Shown in pieces: positions 6,545 through 14,596 of a stretch of 64,000 nt of DNA. Every line of letters begins with the position of its first letter. The stretch's first letter is position 1. Origin of the DNA: Flavobacterium pisciphilum (lineage in GTDB: Bacteria > Bacteroidota > Bacteroidia > Flavobacteriales > Flavobacteriaceae); the NCBI RefSeq assembly GCF_020905345.1, contig NZ_JAJJMO010000001.1:1984001-2048000 (forward strand). Reading direction: 5' to 3'. The notes beneath the pieces were generated by a model. The model had not been told where the DNA came from and ran no database searches. It saw only the letters and a list, made by a program, of their open reading frames with translations. The translations under genes were made by a program, and so were the position numbers.

Positions 6545-9037
6545 ATGAAAAACTCTATTTTATTTACTTTTTTATTATTTTCTATTTCAAATTTCGCCCA
6601 GATAAAAGGCACAGTTTCGGATGAAAACGGAAATCCTCTACCGTTTGTTTCTATCTTTGAGGAAAACACATACAATAGTACTACCTCTAACGAACAAGGA
6701 AAATACCAACTCCATGTAAAAGAAATTGGTAAGAATAAAATCGTATTTCAGTATTTAGGATTTAAATCTCAAAAACTAACTATCTCAAATACTTCTTTGA
6801 CCTCTTATACCTTAGATGTTAAATTACAACAAGAAAATTTTACGCTTAATGAAGTAATCATTAATCCTAAAGACAATCCTGCAAATGACATTATAAAAAA
6901 TGCTATTGCTAATAAAAAAGAAAATGCAGAAAAAACAGGGCGTTATACTGCTGACTTCTACTCTAAGGGTTTATTTAAAATAAAGGATTTGCCTAAAAAA
7001 ATAATGGGTATGAAGGTAGATATCGGAGAAGAAATGGCATCTAATCTTGACTCTACCGGGACTGGGATTTTATACCTATCTGAAACTATTTCTAAAATTA
7101 CATTTGAGAAACCTAATAATTTAAAAGAGAAAATTATTGCCTCTAAGATATCTGGAAACAACAAAGGTTTTAGTTATAATACTGCCAGTTTATCTACTTA
7201 TGATTTTTACAACAATACTTTAAAATTTGGTGTAAATATGATCTCGCCTATTGCAGACAATGCCTTCAATTATTACAAATACAAACTTGAAGGAACATTC
7301 TTTGACGAAAACAATAAGGAAATCAATAAAATAAAAGTTATCCCAAAACGTGATAAAGAACCTGTTTTTGAAGGCTATATTTATATTATAGATGATAGTT
7401 TTGCTATTTATGCTGTTGATCTTGACATCAAAGGATATAGAATTAAAAATGAGTTTACACAAATAATGAATCTAAAACAAAGTTTTAGCTATAACTCCAA
7501 AAATAAATTATGGGCTAAAAATGCTCAAAGCTTATCTTTTACAGCAGGAGCTTTTGGCATACAATTTACTGGTAATTTTAATTATGTATATACTAATTAT
7601 GAGTTTCCAACATCTTTTGAAAAGAAAACGTTCTCTAATGAAATAGTAAGTTTTGAAACTAATGCAAATAAAAAAGACGACTCCTATTGGAATACTATTC
7701 GTCCAATTCCTTTAACAATCGAGGAAAGTACCGATTACACCAAGAAAGACAGCTTACAAACCATACGAACTTCTAGAAAATACACCGACTCTATCGATGC
7801 TAAAAACAACAAGTTTAAAGTTTCTGATGCAATACTCGGATACCAGCACAAGAATACTTTCGAGAAGCATACTTTTAATTATAATGGTTTGTTAGATTTG
7901 AGTGCACTTAGTTTTAATACCGTACAAGGTTTTAATGTCGGCACTGGTTTTTCATATAAAAAATGGAATGATGAAAAAGGCAAAGAAACTTTAATAAGTA
8001 CAGGAATCAACTACGGATTTTCGGATCAAAGATTACGTGTAACGGGAGAATTCAAGCATACTTTTAATCGTCAAAATTACGCAACTATTTCGGCTTCAGG
8101 AGGAACTAAGGTAAAACAGTTTAATAGCAGTGAACCAATTAGTAAGTTCATTAATTCAGTTAGTTCTTTATTCTTCAAGGACAACTACATGAAAGTTTAC
8201 AATCTTGAATTTGCCCAACTATCCTATTCCCAAAATATTGCTAATGGCATAGCCTTGAATGCAAAAATTGCCTACGAACAACGTAAACCGCTCTTTAACA
8301 CAACTGATTATTCTTTCTTTAATAAAGACGATTTATACTCTTCTAACAATCCACTTGCGCCAAATGATTTTGAAAATTCTCCATTTGAGAAGCATCATTT
8401 AATAAAAACCAATCTAACTACAAGAATCAATTTTGGTAATAAATACATTTCAAGACCTGACGGAAAATACAATGTTAGAAATGATAAATACCCTACATTG
8501 TACTTAGGTTACGAAAAAGGATTGGCTGCCAGTGAGAAAAAATATGAATTTGACCACCTAAATGCTGCCGTTCGATATGATTTAGCGCTAGGAAACAAAG
8601 GGCTTTTAGGAATCAACATTAAAGCGGGTAAATTTTTCAATGCAGAGAATATTGCCTTTATGGATTACAAACACTTTAATGGTAATCAAACTCACATTGG
8701 CCAAGCCAGTCGCTATTTAAATGTTTTTAACCTGCTACCCTATTATAGCAACAGCACAAATGACAGCTATTTTGAGGTTCATATGGAGCATAATGACAAT
8801 GGTTATATCATGAATAAAATTCCGTTATTAAATAAGCTTAAATCAACTTTAAATATCGGCTTCCACTCTCTTGAAATTCCGAATGCAAAACCATATTCTG
8901 AATTTACAATTGGATTAGATAATCTTGGTTTTGGAAAATTTAGAATGCTTCGTGTAGATTATGTGCATTCTTACCAAAACGGAATAGAACAGAATGGTGT
9001 TGTTTTTGGATTAAAATTTCTTAATATTTTAGAGTAA
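6545..9037 (+). CDS. DUF5686 outer-membrane protein with carboxypeptidase-regulatory domain
   Basis: A protein of about 830 residues. The Met at 6545 begins a clean Sec signal peptide (MKNSILFTFLLFSISNFAQ). ATG 6533 and TTG 6521 are in-frame alternatives. After the signal comes a CarboxypepD-regulatory-like beta domain (GTVSDENGNPLPFVSIF ... KIVFQYLGFKSQ) covering about 85 residues, as in TonB-dependent transporters. The rest matches the DUF5686 family: a middle segment with repeated beta strands and a C-terminal half rich in barrel-type strands ending GLKFLNILE. It has no TonB-dependent plug domain. It is therefore likely an outer-membrane barrel of unknown substrate. Single-gene unit ending at a strong bidirectional terminator. 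Confidence 0.85.
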   Translation: MKNSILFTFLLFSISNFAQIKGTVSDENGNPLPFVSIFEENTYNSTTSNEQGKYQLHVKEIGKNKIVFQYLGFKSQKLTISNTSLTSYTLDVKLQQENFTLNEVIINPKDNPANDIIKNAIANKKENAEKTGRYTADFYSKGLFKIKDLPKKIMGMKVDIGEEMASNLDSTGTGILYLSETISKITFEKPNNLKEKIIASKISGNNKGFSYNTASLSTYDFYNNTLKFGVNMISPIADNAFNYYKYKLEGTFFDENNKEINKIKVIPKRDKEPVFEGYIYIIDDSFAIYAVDLDIKGYRIKNEFTQIMNLKQSFSYNSKNKLWAKNAQSLSFTAGAFGIQFTGNFNYVYTNYEFPTSFEKKTFSNEIVSFETNANKKDDSYWNTIRPIPLTIEESTDYTKKDSLQTIRTSRKYTDSIDAKNNKFKVSDAILGYQHKNTFEKHTFNYNGLLDLSALSFNTVQGFNVGTGFSYKKWNDEKGKETLISTGINYGFSDQRLRVTGEFKHTFNRQNYATISASGGTKVKQFNSSEPISKFINSVSSLFFKDNYMKVYNLEFAQLSYSQNIANGIALNAKIAYEQRKPLFNTTDYSFFNKDDLYSSNNPLAPNDFENSPFEKHHLIKTNLTTRINFGNKYISRPDGKYNVRNDKYPTLYLGYEKGLAASEKKYEFDHLNAAVRYDLALGNKGLLGINIKAGKFFNAENIAFMDYKHFNGNQTHIGQASRYLNVFNLLPYYSNSTNDSYFEVHMEHNDNGYIMNKIPLLNKLKSTLNIGFHSLEIPNAKPYSEFTIGLDNLGFGKFRMLRVDYVHSYQNGIEQNGVVFGLKFLNILE

Positions 9038-9056
9038 TTTCACTAAAGCTACTTAT

Positions 9057-9097
9057 AAAAAATCCGTTTATTCTCTTAAAGAATAAACGGATTTTTA
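9057..9097. terminator. Bidirectional terminator
   Basis: A 13-bp stem (9061-9073 with 9081-9093) flanked by an A-run and a T-run. It serves the forward DUF5686 gene and the reverse operon ending with the cation transporter. Confidence 0.88.
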
Positions 9098-9152
9098 TAT
9101 TAAGTAATAAAACTTAGCTCCTCAAAACCTTTACAACTTATAAACTTAAATA

Positions 9153-10028
9153 CTAATTATAATCATCTGGCTCTATATGAATTAAAACATTTCCTAATTG
9201 AGGAATTCTCTCTTTTAGAGTATCTTGCAATTTATGTGATAAATCATGTCCTTCTTTTACCGAAATTTTGGCCGATACTATAGCGTGAAGATCTACATGA
9301 TATTTCATTCCTGCTTTACGGATAAAACATTTTTCGGTTCCTAATATACCCACAACGGTCAATGATTCAATTCGGATTTCTTCTACTAAATCATCATTAA
9401 GACTTTCGTCCATTATTTCGCCAAGTGCTGGTCTAAAAATTTTATAGCTATTGTACAAAATAAAGAATGCAGCAAAAAGCGCTGCCCAATCATCTGCTGC
9501 TTCATATCCTTTTCCCATAAACAGTGCTATCGAAATCCCGATAAATGCAGCTACTGATGTAATTGCATCACTACGATGATGCCAAGCATCTGCAGCTAAT
9601 GAGGAACTATTGGTTTGTTTGCTACGTTTCATTACCAATCGAAAAGAATATTCTTTCCATACGATAATTGCTCCCAAAACATATAATGTCCACGATTTTG
9701 GTAAATCATGTGGGTTTTGGATGTTAGCAATACTTTCGTACCCAATAATTGTTGCCGATGTAATTAAGAACCCAACAACCAAAAAGGTTATTAATGGTTC
9801 TGCACGTCCATGACCATAAGGATGATTTTCATCAGCAGGTCTGCTTGAATATTTGATTCCGAATAAAACCAAAAAAGATGAAAATATATCTGTAGTTGAC
9901 TCTATTGCATCAGCTATTAGAGCATAAGAATTGCCAAAAAAACCTGCCAAGCCTTTTATAATGGCCAAGCAGGTGTTTCCGACTATACTAAAGTATGTAG
10001 CTTTTATAGCTTTTTCTTCATTCGTCAT
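9153..10028 (-). CDS. Cation diffusion facilitator family transporter
   Basis: A 291-residue divalent metal efflux protein, probably Zn/Fe/Mn-proton antiport across the inner membrane. Metal-site patterns are DAIESTTD at about residues 40-47 in TM2 and HHRSD in TM5. HPYGHGRAEP marks the TM2-TM3 loop. A cytoplasmic C-terminal dimerisation domain from about 205 contains metal-binding His residues and ends LIHIEPDD. The family normally has six membrane helices, and hydrophobic segments of the right number are present. It lies 13 bases downstream of murA and is probably the last gene of that operon. Metal specificity cannot be assigned. Confidence 0.92.
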   Translation of the reverse strand: MTNEEKAIKATYFSIVGNTCLAIIKGLAGFFGNSYALIADAIESTTDIFSSFLVLFGIKYSSRPADENHPYGHGRAEPLITFLVVGFLITSATIIGYESIANIQNPHDLPKSWTLYVLGAIIVWKEYSFRLVMKRSKQTNSSSLAADAWHHRSDAITSVAAFIGISIALFMGKGYEAADDWAALFAAFFILYNSYKIFRPALGEIMDESLNDDLVEEIRIESLTVVGILGTEKCFIRKAGMKYHVDLHAIVSAKISVKEGHDLSHKLQDTLKERIPQLGNVLIHIEPDDYN

Positions 10029-10041
10029 TTGAGAATTTTAT

Positions 10042-11352
10042 CTACGCTCTCACGATTTTTGCTCCAATTGCTCTCAATCGCTCATCGATACGTTCGTATC
10101 CACGGTCGATTTGTTCTATATTTTGAATTGTACTTGTTCCCTTTGCTGATAAAGCTGCAATTAACAATGAAATTCCAGCACGAATATCAGGAGAAGACAT
10201 TGTAGTTGCTTTTAATTGTGATTCGAAGTTATGTCCCATAACAACAGCTCTATGCGGATCGCACAACATTATTTTTGCTCCCATGTCGATTAGTTTGTCT
10301 ACAAAGAACAAACGGCTTTCGAACATTTTTTGGTGAATTAAAACATCTCCTTTTGCTTGTGTTGCTACAACCAAAACGATACTTAATAAATCTGGTGTGA
10401 ATCCTGGCCATGGCGCATCGGCAATAGTTAAGATAGATCCATCAATATCTGTTTTTACTTCATATCCATTTACGTGAGCAGGGATATAAATATCATCACC
10501 ACGTTTTTCTATTGTAATTCCTAATTTTCTAAATGTATTTGGAATCAATCCTAAATTTTCCCAGCTTACATTTTTGATAGTGATTTCACTTTTAGTCATT
10601 GCTGCTAATCCAATCCAAGATCCAATTTCGATCATATCTGGAAGAATTCTGTGCTCGCAACCTCCTAGGCTTTCAACACCTTCGATAGTTAATAAGTTTG
10701 AACCTACTCCTGAAATGTTAGCTCCCATTGAGTTTAACATTTTACACAATTGTTGTAAGTAAGGCTCACAAGCTGCGTTATAAACTGTTGTTTTTCCTTT
10801 TGCTAAAACTGCTGCCATTACGATATTAGCAGTTCCCGTTACTGATGCTTCATCAAGTAACATATCTGTACCTGTTAATCCTTCTGGAGCTTCAACACCG
10901 TAAAAGTGATCTTCTCTGTTGTATCTAAACTTAGCTCCTAGATTAATAAACCCTTCAAAGTGTGTATCTAATCTACGACGTCCAATTTTATCTCCTCCTG
11001 GCTTAGGAATATATCCTTTTCCAAAACGTGCCAAAAGCGGTCCTACAATCATAATTGAACCACGAAGTGCTCCACCTTCTTTCTTGAAAGCTTCTGTTTC
11101 AAGGTAATTTACATTTACCTCATCGGCTTGGAATGTAATTGAACCTGGTTCGTTTTTTTGAATTTTCACTCCTAGATTTCCTAGAAGCGTAATTAATTTA
11201 TTGATATCTATAATATCAGGAATGTTATTAATCTTTACTTTTTCTGAGGTTAAAAGTACTGCGCACAAGATTTGTAACGCTTCGTTTTTTGCTCCTTGTG
11301 GAGTGATTTCTCCTTTTAAAGGAATTCCACCTTCGATTTTAAAAATTCCCAT
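10042..11352 (-). CDS. murA: UDP-N-acetylglucosamine 1-carboxyvinyltransferase (MurA)
   Basis: First committed step of peptidoglycan synthesis, transferring enolpyruvate from PEP to UDP-GlcNAc in the cytoplasm. It is 436 residues with the EPT-synthase double domain. The conserved Lys22 lies in GAKNEAL. The flexible loop reads PKPGGDKIGRRRLDTHF: Asp121 (codon 10990-10992) stands where E. coli has the fosfomycin-reactive Cys115. C115D-type enzymes are active and fosfomycin-insensitive. A TPD motif near residue 317 matches the catalytic Asp region. Upstream are DUF4290 (96 bases, containing CTGAG repeats) and DUF493. Downstream is the cation transporter. Confidence 0.96.
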   Translation of the reverse strand: MGIFKIEGGIPLKGEITPQGAKNEALQILCAVLLTSEKVKINNIPDIIDINKLITLLGNLGVKIQKNEPGSITFQADEVNVNYLETEAFKKEGGALRGSIMIVGPLLARFGKGYIPKPGGDKIGRRRLDTHFEGFINLGAKFRYNREDHFYGVEAPEGLTGTDMLLDEASVTGTANIVMAAVLAKGKTTVYNAACEPYLQQLCKMLNSMGANISGVGSNLLTIEGVESLGGCEHRILPDMIEIGSWIGLAAMTKSEITIKNVSWENLGLIPNTFRKLGITIEKRGDDIYIPAHVNGYEVKTDIDGSILTIADAPWPGFTPDLLSIVLVVATQAKGDVLIHQKMFESRLFFVDKLIDMGAKIMLCDPHRAVVMGHNFESQLKATTMSSPDIRAGISLLIAALSAKGTSTIQNIEQIDRGYERIDERLRAIGAKIVRA

Positions 11353-11362
11353 ATTCTTTGTT

Positions 11363-11446
11363 AAGTTTCTGAGGTTCTAGAGTCCTGAGATTCTAAGTTT
11401 TCTGAGATCAATCTCAGCACCTTAGCTTCTTAGTAACTTAGTACCT
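11363..11446. repeat. Intergenic CTGAG/TTCTAAG short-repeat patch
   Basis: A run of partly degenerate direct units (TTCTGAGGTTCTAGAG, CCTGAGATTCTAAG, TTAGTAACTTAG) between DUF4290 and murA. It includes the perfect hairpin CTGAGAT-ca-ATCTCAG at 11402-11417. A similar patch occurs at 28781-28815. It splits an otherwise tight operon and could act on the mRNA between the genes. Confidence 0.55.
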
Positions 11447-11448
11447 TT

Positions 11449-12177
11449 TTATACATTCTTTTGATTATTATTCTTTTGAAACGGTTTTGGCTTTCCTTGA
11501 CCTTTTGTATTCTTATTGTTCTGAATTTTAGGTTGTCCAGCTGGTGTGATTTTATTTGATATACGTTTATTTGTACGCAATAAATCAGTTGTATTTAGTA
11601 GTTCTTCTGAACTTTGTAAAAGGTTTATTTTTCCATCTGACAGTTCGTACAAATGCTCAAAAATAACATCATCTTTTACAGTGTCTTTATTCCAGCTCAA
11701 GTATGATTTTTTCATATGATTGGCAATTACCAATACTAATGCATTCTTCATCTCACCATCTTCCCATTTGTTAGCAACATCAATCATGTACTTGATGTTG
11801 TTACCATAATACCTGTATTTTGGGTAATTTTGCGGATATTTTAATACATCTGGTTTTAGTTGTAATACTTCACGAGATGGTATTGGATATGGTGATTCTA
11901 CATCTAATTTAAAATCAGACATAATAAAAAGCTGGTCCCAAAGTTTGTGTTGAAAATCGGGCACGTCGCGCAAATGCGGATTCAAGCTTCCCATTACCTG
12001 AATAATATATTTGGCCGCTTTGTTACGTTGTTCGACGTCTTCAATAGCAGTAGCCTGGTCTATCAATTTTTGCAAATGACGACCGTATTCTGGAATGATT
12101 AAATGTTGTCTTTCAGAATTATATTCTAAATTAAAAACAACATCATTCGCATTTTCTTTTTTATATTTTTCGTTCAT
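11449..12177 (-). CDS. DUF4290 domain-containing protein
   Basis: A 242-residue cytoplasmic protein of the DUF4290 family, which is typical of Bacteroidota and of unknown function. It has no signal peptide. The N-terminal 190 residues are mostly helical (YGRHLQKLIDQA, QRNKAAKYIIQVMG, HKLWDQLFIMSDF). The tail from about 205 is basic, low-complexity and rich in Gln, Asn and Lys (QPKIQNNKNTKGQGKPK), suggesting nucleic-acid or polyanion contact. It starts two bases after the DUF493 stop and precedes murA. The conserved link with murA hints at a cell-envelope or growth role, which is inference only. Confidence 0.85.
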   Translation of the reverse strand: MNEKYKKENANDVVFNLEYNSERQHLIIPEYGRHLQKLIDQATAIEDVEQRNKAAKYIIQVMGSLNPHLRDVPDFQHKLWDQLFIMSDFKLDVESPYPIPSREVLQLKPDVLKYPQNYPKYRYYGNNIKYMIDVANKWEDGEMKNALVLVIANHMKKSYLSWNKDTVKDDVIFEHLYELSDGKINLLQSSEELLNTTDLLRTNKRISNKITPAGQPKIQNNKNTKGQGKPKPFQKNNNQKNV

Positions 12178-12179
12178 AA

Positions 12180-12476
12180 TTATAGTGAAACTATACCTTC
12201 AATTATTGAAACTTCTTGGTATTTACTGATTACTTCATCTGAGCTTTTCATAGTAACATCTATCGAAACACTAGTAAATTTACCTGTTTTAGATTTTGTA
12301 GTTTTAATTACTGCTCCCATGCTATCAAAAGCTTTCTCTACGCGCTCAACATTATCACCTACTGAAGGCATAATAAATTTATACAAATACTCTGCTGGCC
12401 AAGTGTTAGTATTATCTAACTCAACCTTTAATCTTGCGTAAAATTCGGCGGTGGTTTTTTCTTTATCTTCGTCCAT
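12180..12476 (-). CDS. DUF493 family protein
   Basis: A 98-residue cytoplasmic protein of the DUF493 (YbeD-like) family with a ferredoxin-like ACT-type fold. Family features seen include FYARLKVELDN, WPAEYLYKFIMPS, the Lys-rich KTTKSKTGKFTSVSIDV strand and a terminal strand ending IIEGIVSL. It is probably a small regulatory protein whose ligand is unknown. It is the first gene of the DUF493-DUF4290-murA-transporter operon. TATATTTG (reverse strand, 12496-12503) about 20 bases upstream is a plausible -7 box. Confidence 0.88.
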   Translation of the reverse strand: MDEDKEKTTAEFYARLKVELDNTNTWPAEYLYKFIMPSVGDNVERVEKAFDSMGAVIKTTKSKTGKFTSVSIDVTMKSSDEVISKYQEVSIIEGIVSL

Positions 12477-12706
12477 TATCTCATTAAAATAGACGCAAAT
12501 ATACGGTTTTGATTTGAGATTTTATATTTAGCTTTTGCGATTTTTTCACAATGCGAAACATTACCTAGAATTAGCTTTATTTTCCTCTTTTGCAAGGCTA
12601 ATTACTATTGGCTAAAATTGTTAAAATAACAGAATTTAGCCTATCCTGTTTTATTATTTTATCTTTGATAAATTGAATTTGCCTTATAATAAAAAATACC
12701 ATTACA

Positions 12707-13600
12707 ATGAGAATGCCCTTTTTCTATTTATTACTTATCCTTGCTTTTACCTCCAATTCTATTACCGCACAAGAAATCAAGACGTTAACTTATTTCCAAA
12801 ACGACTCGATTAAATTGGAACTTGATTTGTATTTACCTCTAATAAAATCTGATAAAAAAACACCTCTTGTCATTTTTGCTCATGGTGGCGGTTTTTCTGG
12901 TGGAGATCGTTTTGGCGAAAAAAACTTCGCAATTAGCCTTGCTCAAAAAGGAATTGCTGTTGCAAATATTTCATACACTTTATACATGAAAGGTAAAGAT
13001 TTTGGTTGCAACTCAACATTGTCTGAAAAAATTAAAACCATACAAATTGCCGTTAGCGATACTTGGCAAGCAACTTCATTTTTAATTAAAAACAAAAACA
13101 CCTACAACATCGACGACTCCAAAATATTCATTGCAGGAATTAGTGCTGGTGGCGAAATTGCTTTCCATGCTTCTTTTTGGGATTACAAATCAATGAATTT
13201 ATATTCTAACAATCTACCCAAAAACTTCAAATACAAAGGTTTAATTGGAGGCTCTGGAGCTATCATGAATGTAGATTTAATTACATCCAAAAATGCTATT
13301 CCAATGTTGCTTTCACACGGAAGTAAAGACTCAACTGTTCCTTATGGCACAGGTTCGCACCGCTCCTGCCCTACAGATTCTATGGGATTTATGACTCTTT
13401 CAGGCTCTTACGCTGTTTACAATCGTATGACTTCGTTAAAAAAGGACATTCAACTCATTACTTCTTATGGTGCTGAACATGAATTTTGCAATTACCTATT
13501 CAGTAAAGAACCAAATCACGTTCTTAACTTTATAGATGATGTTATTGCAAAAAGAAAATTTGAATCGCATAGTATCATTCCTTCTGAGAAGAAGATTTAG
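12707..13600 (+). CDS. Secreted alpha/beta hydrolase (esterase-like)
   Basis: A 297-residue alpha/beta hydrolase with a Sec signal peptide (residues 1-21, ending ITAQ), so periplasmic or exported. The oxyanion-hole motif HGGGFSGGDR is at residues 59-68. The nucleophile Ser147 lies in the elbow GISAGGE. An Asp in HGSKDSTVPY (about residue 207) and a His in GAEHEF complete the probable triad. The HGGG motif places it with hormone-sensitive-lipase or carboxylesterase-like enzymes. Its substrate is unknown. It is monocistronic, with about 400 non-coding bases downstream. Confidence 0.82.
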   Translation: MRMPFFYLLLILAFTSNSITAQEIKTLTYFQNDSIKLELDLYLPLIKSDKKTPLVIFAHGGGFSGGDRFGEKNFAISLAQKGIAVANISYTLYMKGKDFGCNSTLSEKIKTIQIAVSDTWQATSFLIKNKNTYNIDDSKIFIAGISAGGEIAFHASFWDYKSMNLYSNNLPKNFKYKGLIGGSGAIMNVDLITSKNAIPMLLSHGSKDSTVPYGTGSHRSCPTDSMGFMTLSGSYAVYNRMTSLKKDIQLITSYGAEHEFCNYLFSKEPNHVLNFIDDVIAKRKFESHSIIPSEKKI

Positions 13601-13829
13601 AATATTTAACTAAAGCCAATTCATAAACATAACAAATGACCTGTTGGTCAAAACCAACCGCAATTCACAAAAAAAATAATAGCACTAGATTATGTTTAGT
13701 GCAAACTTTCCAAAACCTTGTCAATATCCATGACTATTTTGGCAAAACTTAAAAGTTATACTCTTTAAATATTTCTTCCAACAGTCTAAAAATCTAATGC
13801 ATCCAAAAAAAACAAATTCTAACCTCCAT

Positions 13830-13899
13830 AGCCCTGATGGAAGCGAAAAATCCTTTTTCTTTCTTCTTTAAAAAGGAAAAGATTGAAGCGAACAGCAGG
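13830..13899 (+). repeat. Structured interspersed repeat, copy 1 (Flavo-1 RNA-like)
   Basis: It begins AGCCCTGATGGAAGCG and ends GAACAGCAGG. An internal stem pairs CCTTTTT with AAAAAGG around 13851-13877. Copy 2 at 40886-40952 shares the two ends but has a different internal stem, as expected for a conserved RNA. From memory, the ends resemble the Flavo-1 RNA motif of Flavobacteria. An Rfam covariance search would decide this. Confidence 0.6.
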
Positions 13900-13948
13900 A
13901 AGTTTACTTACTAAAACAAACAAATCACTCGCTTCAAGAAAAAAAACC

Positions 13949-13980
13949 TTGTATAATACCAATAAGTTTAGGTAAATTTG
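13949..13980 (+). promoter_or_regulatory. Promoter of the P-loop ATPase gene
   Basis: TTG (13949-13951), a 21-base spacer and TAAATTTG (13973-13980). Transcription would begin about 10 bases before the GTG start at 13998, giving a very short leader. Confidence 0.7.
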
Positions 13981-13997
13981 CACTTTATTTTTAGAAA

Positions 13998-14531
13998 GTG
14001 CAAAAAGAAATTATTGTTATTATTGGTGGCCCAGGTACGGGAAAGTCTACAATTATTGATGGTTTAGTAGCCGATGGATATTGCTGTTATCCCGAAATTT
14101 CTAGACAAGTAACCCTTGAGGCTCAAAAAGAAGGAATCGAACAACTGTTTCTTGAAAAGCCCTTGTTATTTAGTCAAAAACTATTAGAAGGACGGATAAA
14201 ACAATTCGAAAACGCTCAAAAAGAGCCTGCTGAAGTAGTATTTATTGACCGAGGAATTCCTGATGTTGTAGCTTATATGGACTATATAGGAGACAATTAC
14301 CCTGAGCACTTTAAAGAAGCTTGTGAGGTTTGCAAATATTCTAAAATTTTTCTGCTTCCACCTTGGGAAGAAATCTACAAGAGTGACGGTGAACGTTACG
14401 AAAATTTTGAGCAAGCAGAAACCATATACAACCATTTAGTAGAAACGTATAAAAAATACGACTATGAACTAATTGAAGTTCCAAAAGACACTGTGACTAA
14501 CCGAATTCTTTATATCTTAGATAAAATTTAG
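13998..14531 (+). CDS. AAA_28-type P-loop ATPase
   Basis: A 177-residue nucleotide-binding protein. The Walker A motif GGPGTGKST lies at residues 10-18 with Lys16. A likely Walker B segment is VVFIDRGIPD near residues 76-85. The arrangement matches the AAA_28/NadR-kinase-like group, which may phosphorylate a small molecule or bind one; the substrate is unknown. The start must be the GTG at 13998: an in-frame TAG lies at 13992-13994 and the P-loop begins only nine codons later. The promoter just upstream agrees. It is separate from recQ (66-base gap), although they could be cotranscribed. Confidence 0.83.
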   Translation: MQKEIIVIIGGPGTGKSTIIDGLVADGYCCYPEISRQVTLEAQKEGIEQLFLEKPLLFSQKLLEGRIKQFENAQKEPAEVVFIDRGIPDVVAYMDYIGDNYPEHFKEACEVCKYSKIFLLPPWEEIYKSDGERYENFEQAETIYNHLVETYKKYDYELIEVPKDTVTNRILYILDKI

Positions 14532-14596
14532 TCGGAGTTTTTAAGGTTGGTAAAACTAGAAACTGTTTTCTAAATTGTTAACTTTAATCCTGACAA

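Larger units (their letters stand above)
13601..13997. other. Intergenic region with a Flavo-1-like repeat and a promoter
   Basis: Almost 400 bases without a credible gene. The region holds a 70-base structured repeat (13830-13899) and the promoter of the P-loop ATPase (13949-13980). The rest is AT-rich. Confidence 0.6.
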
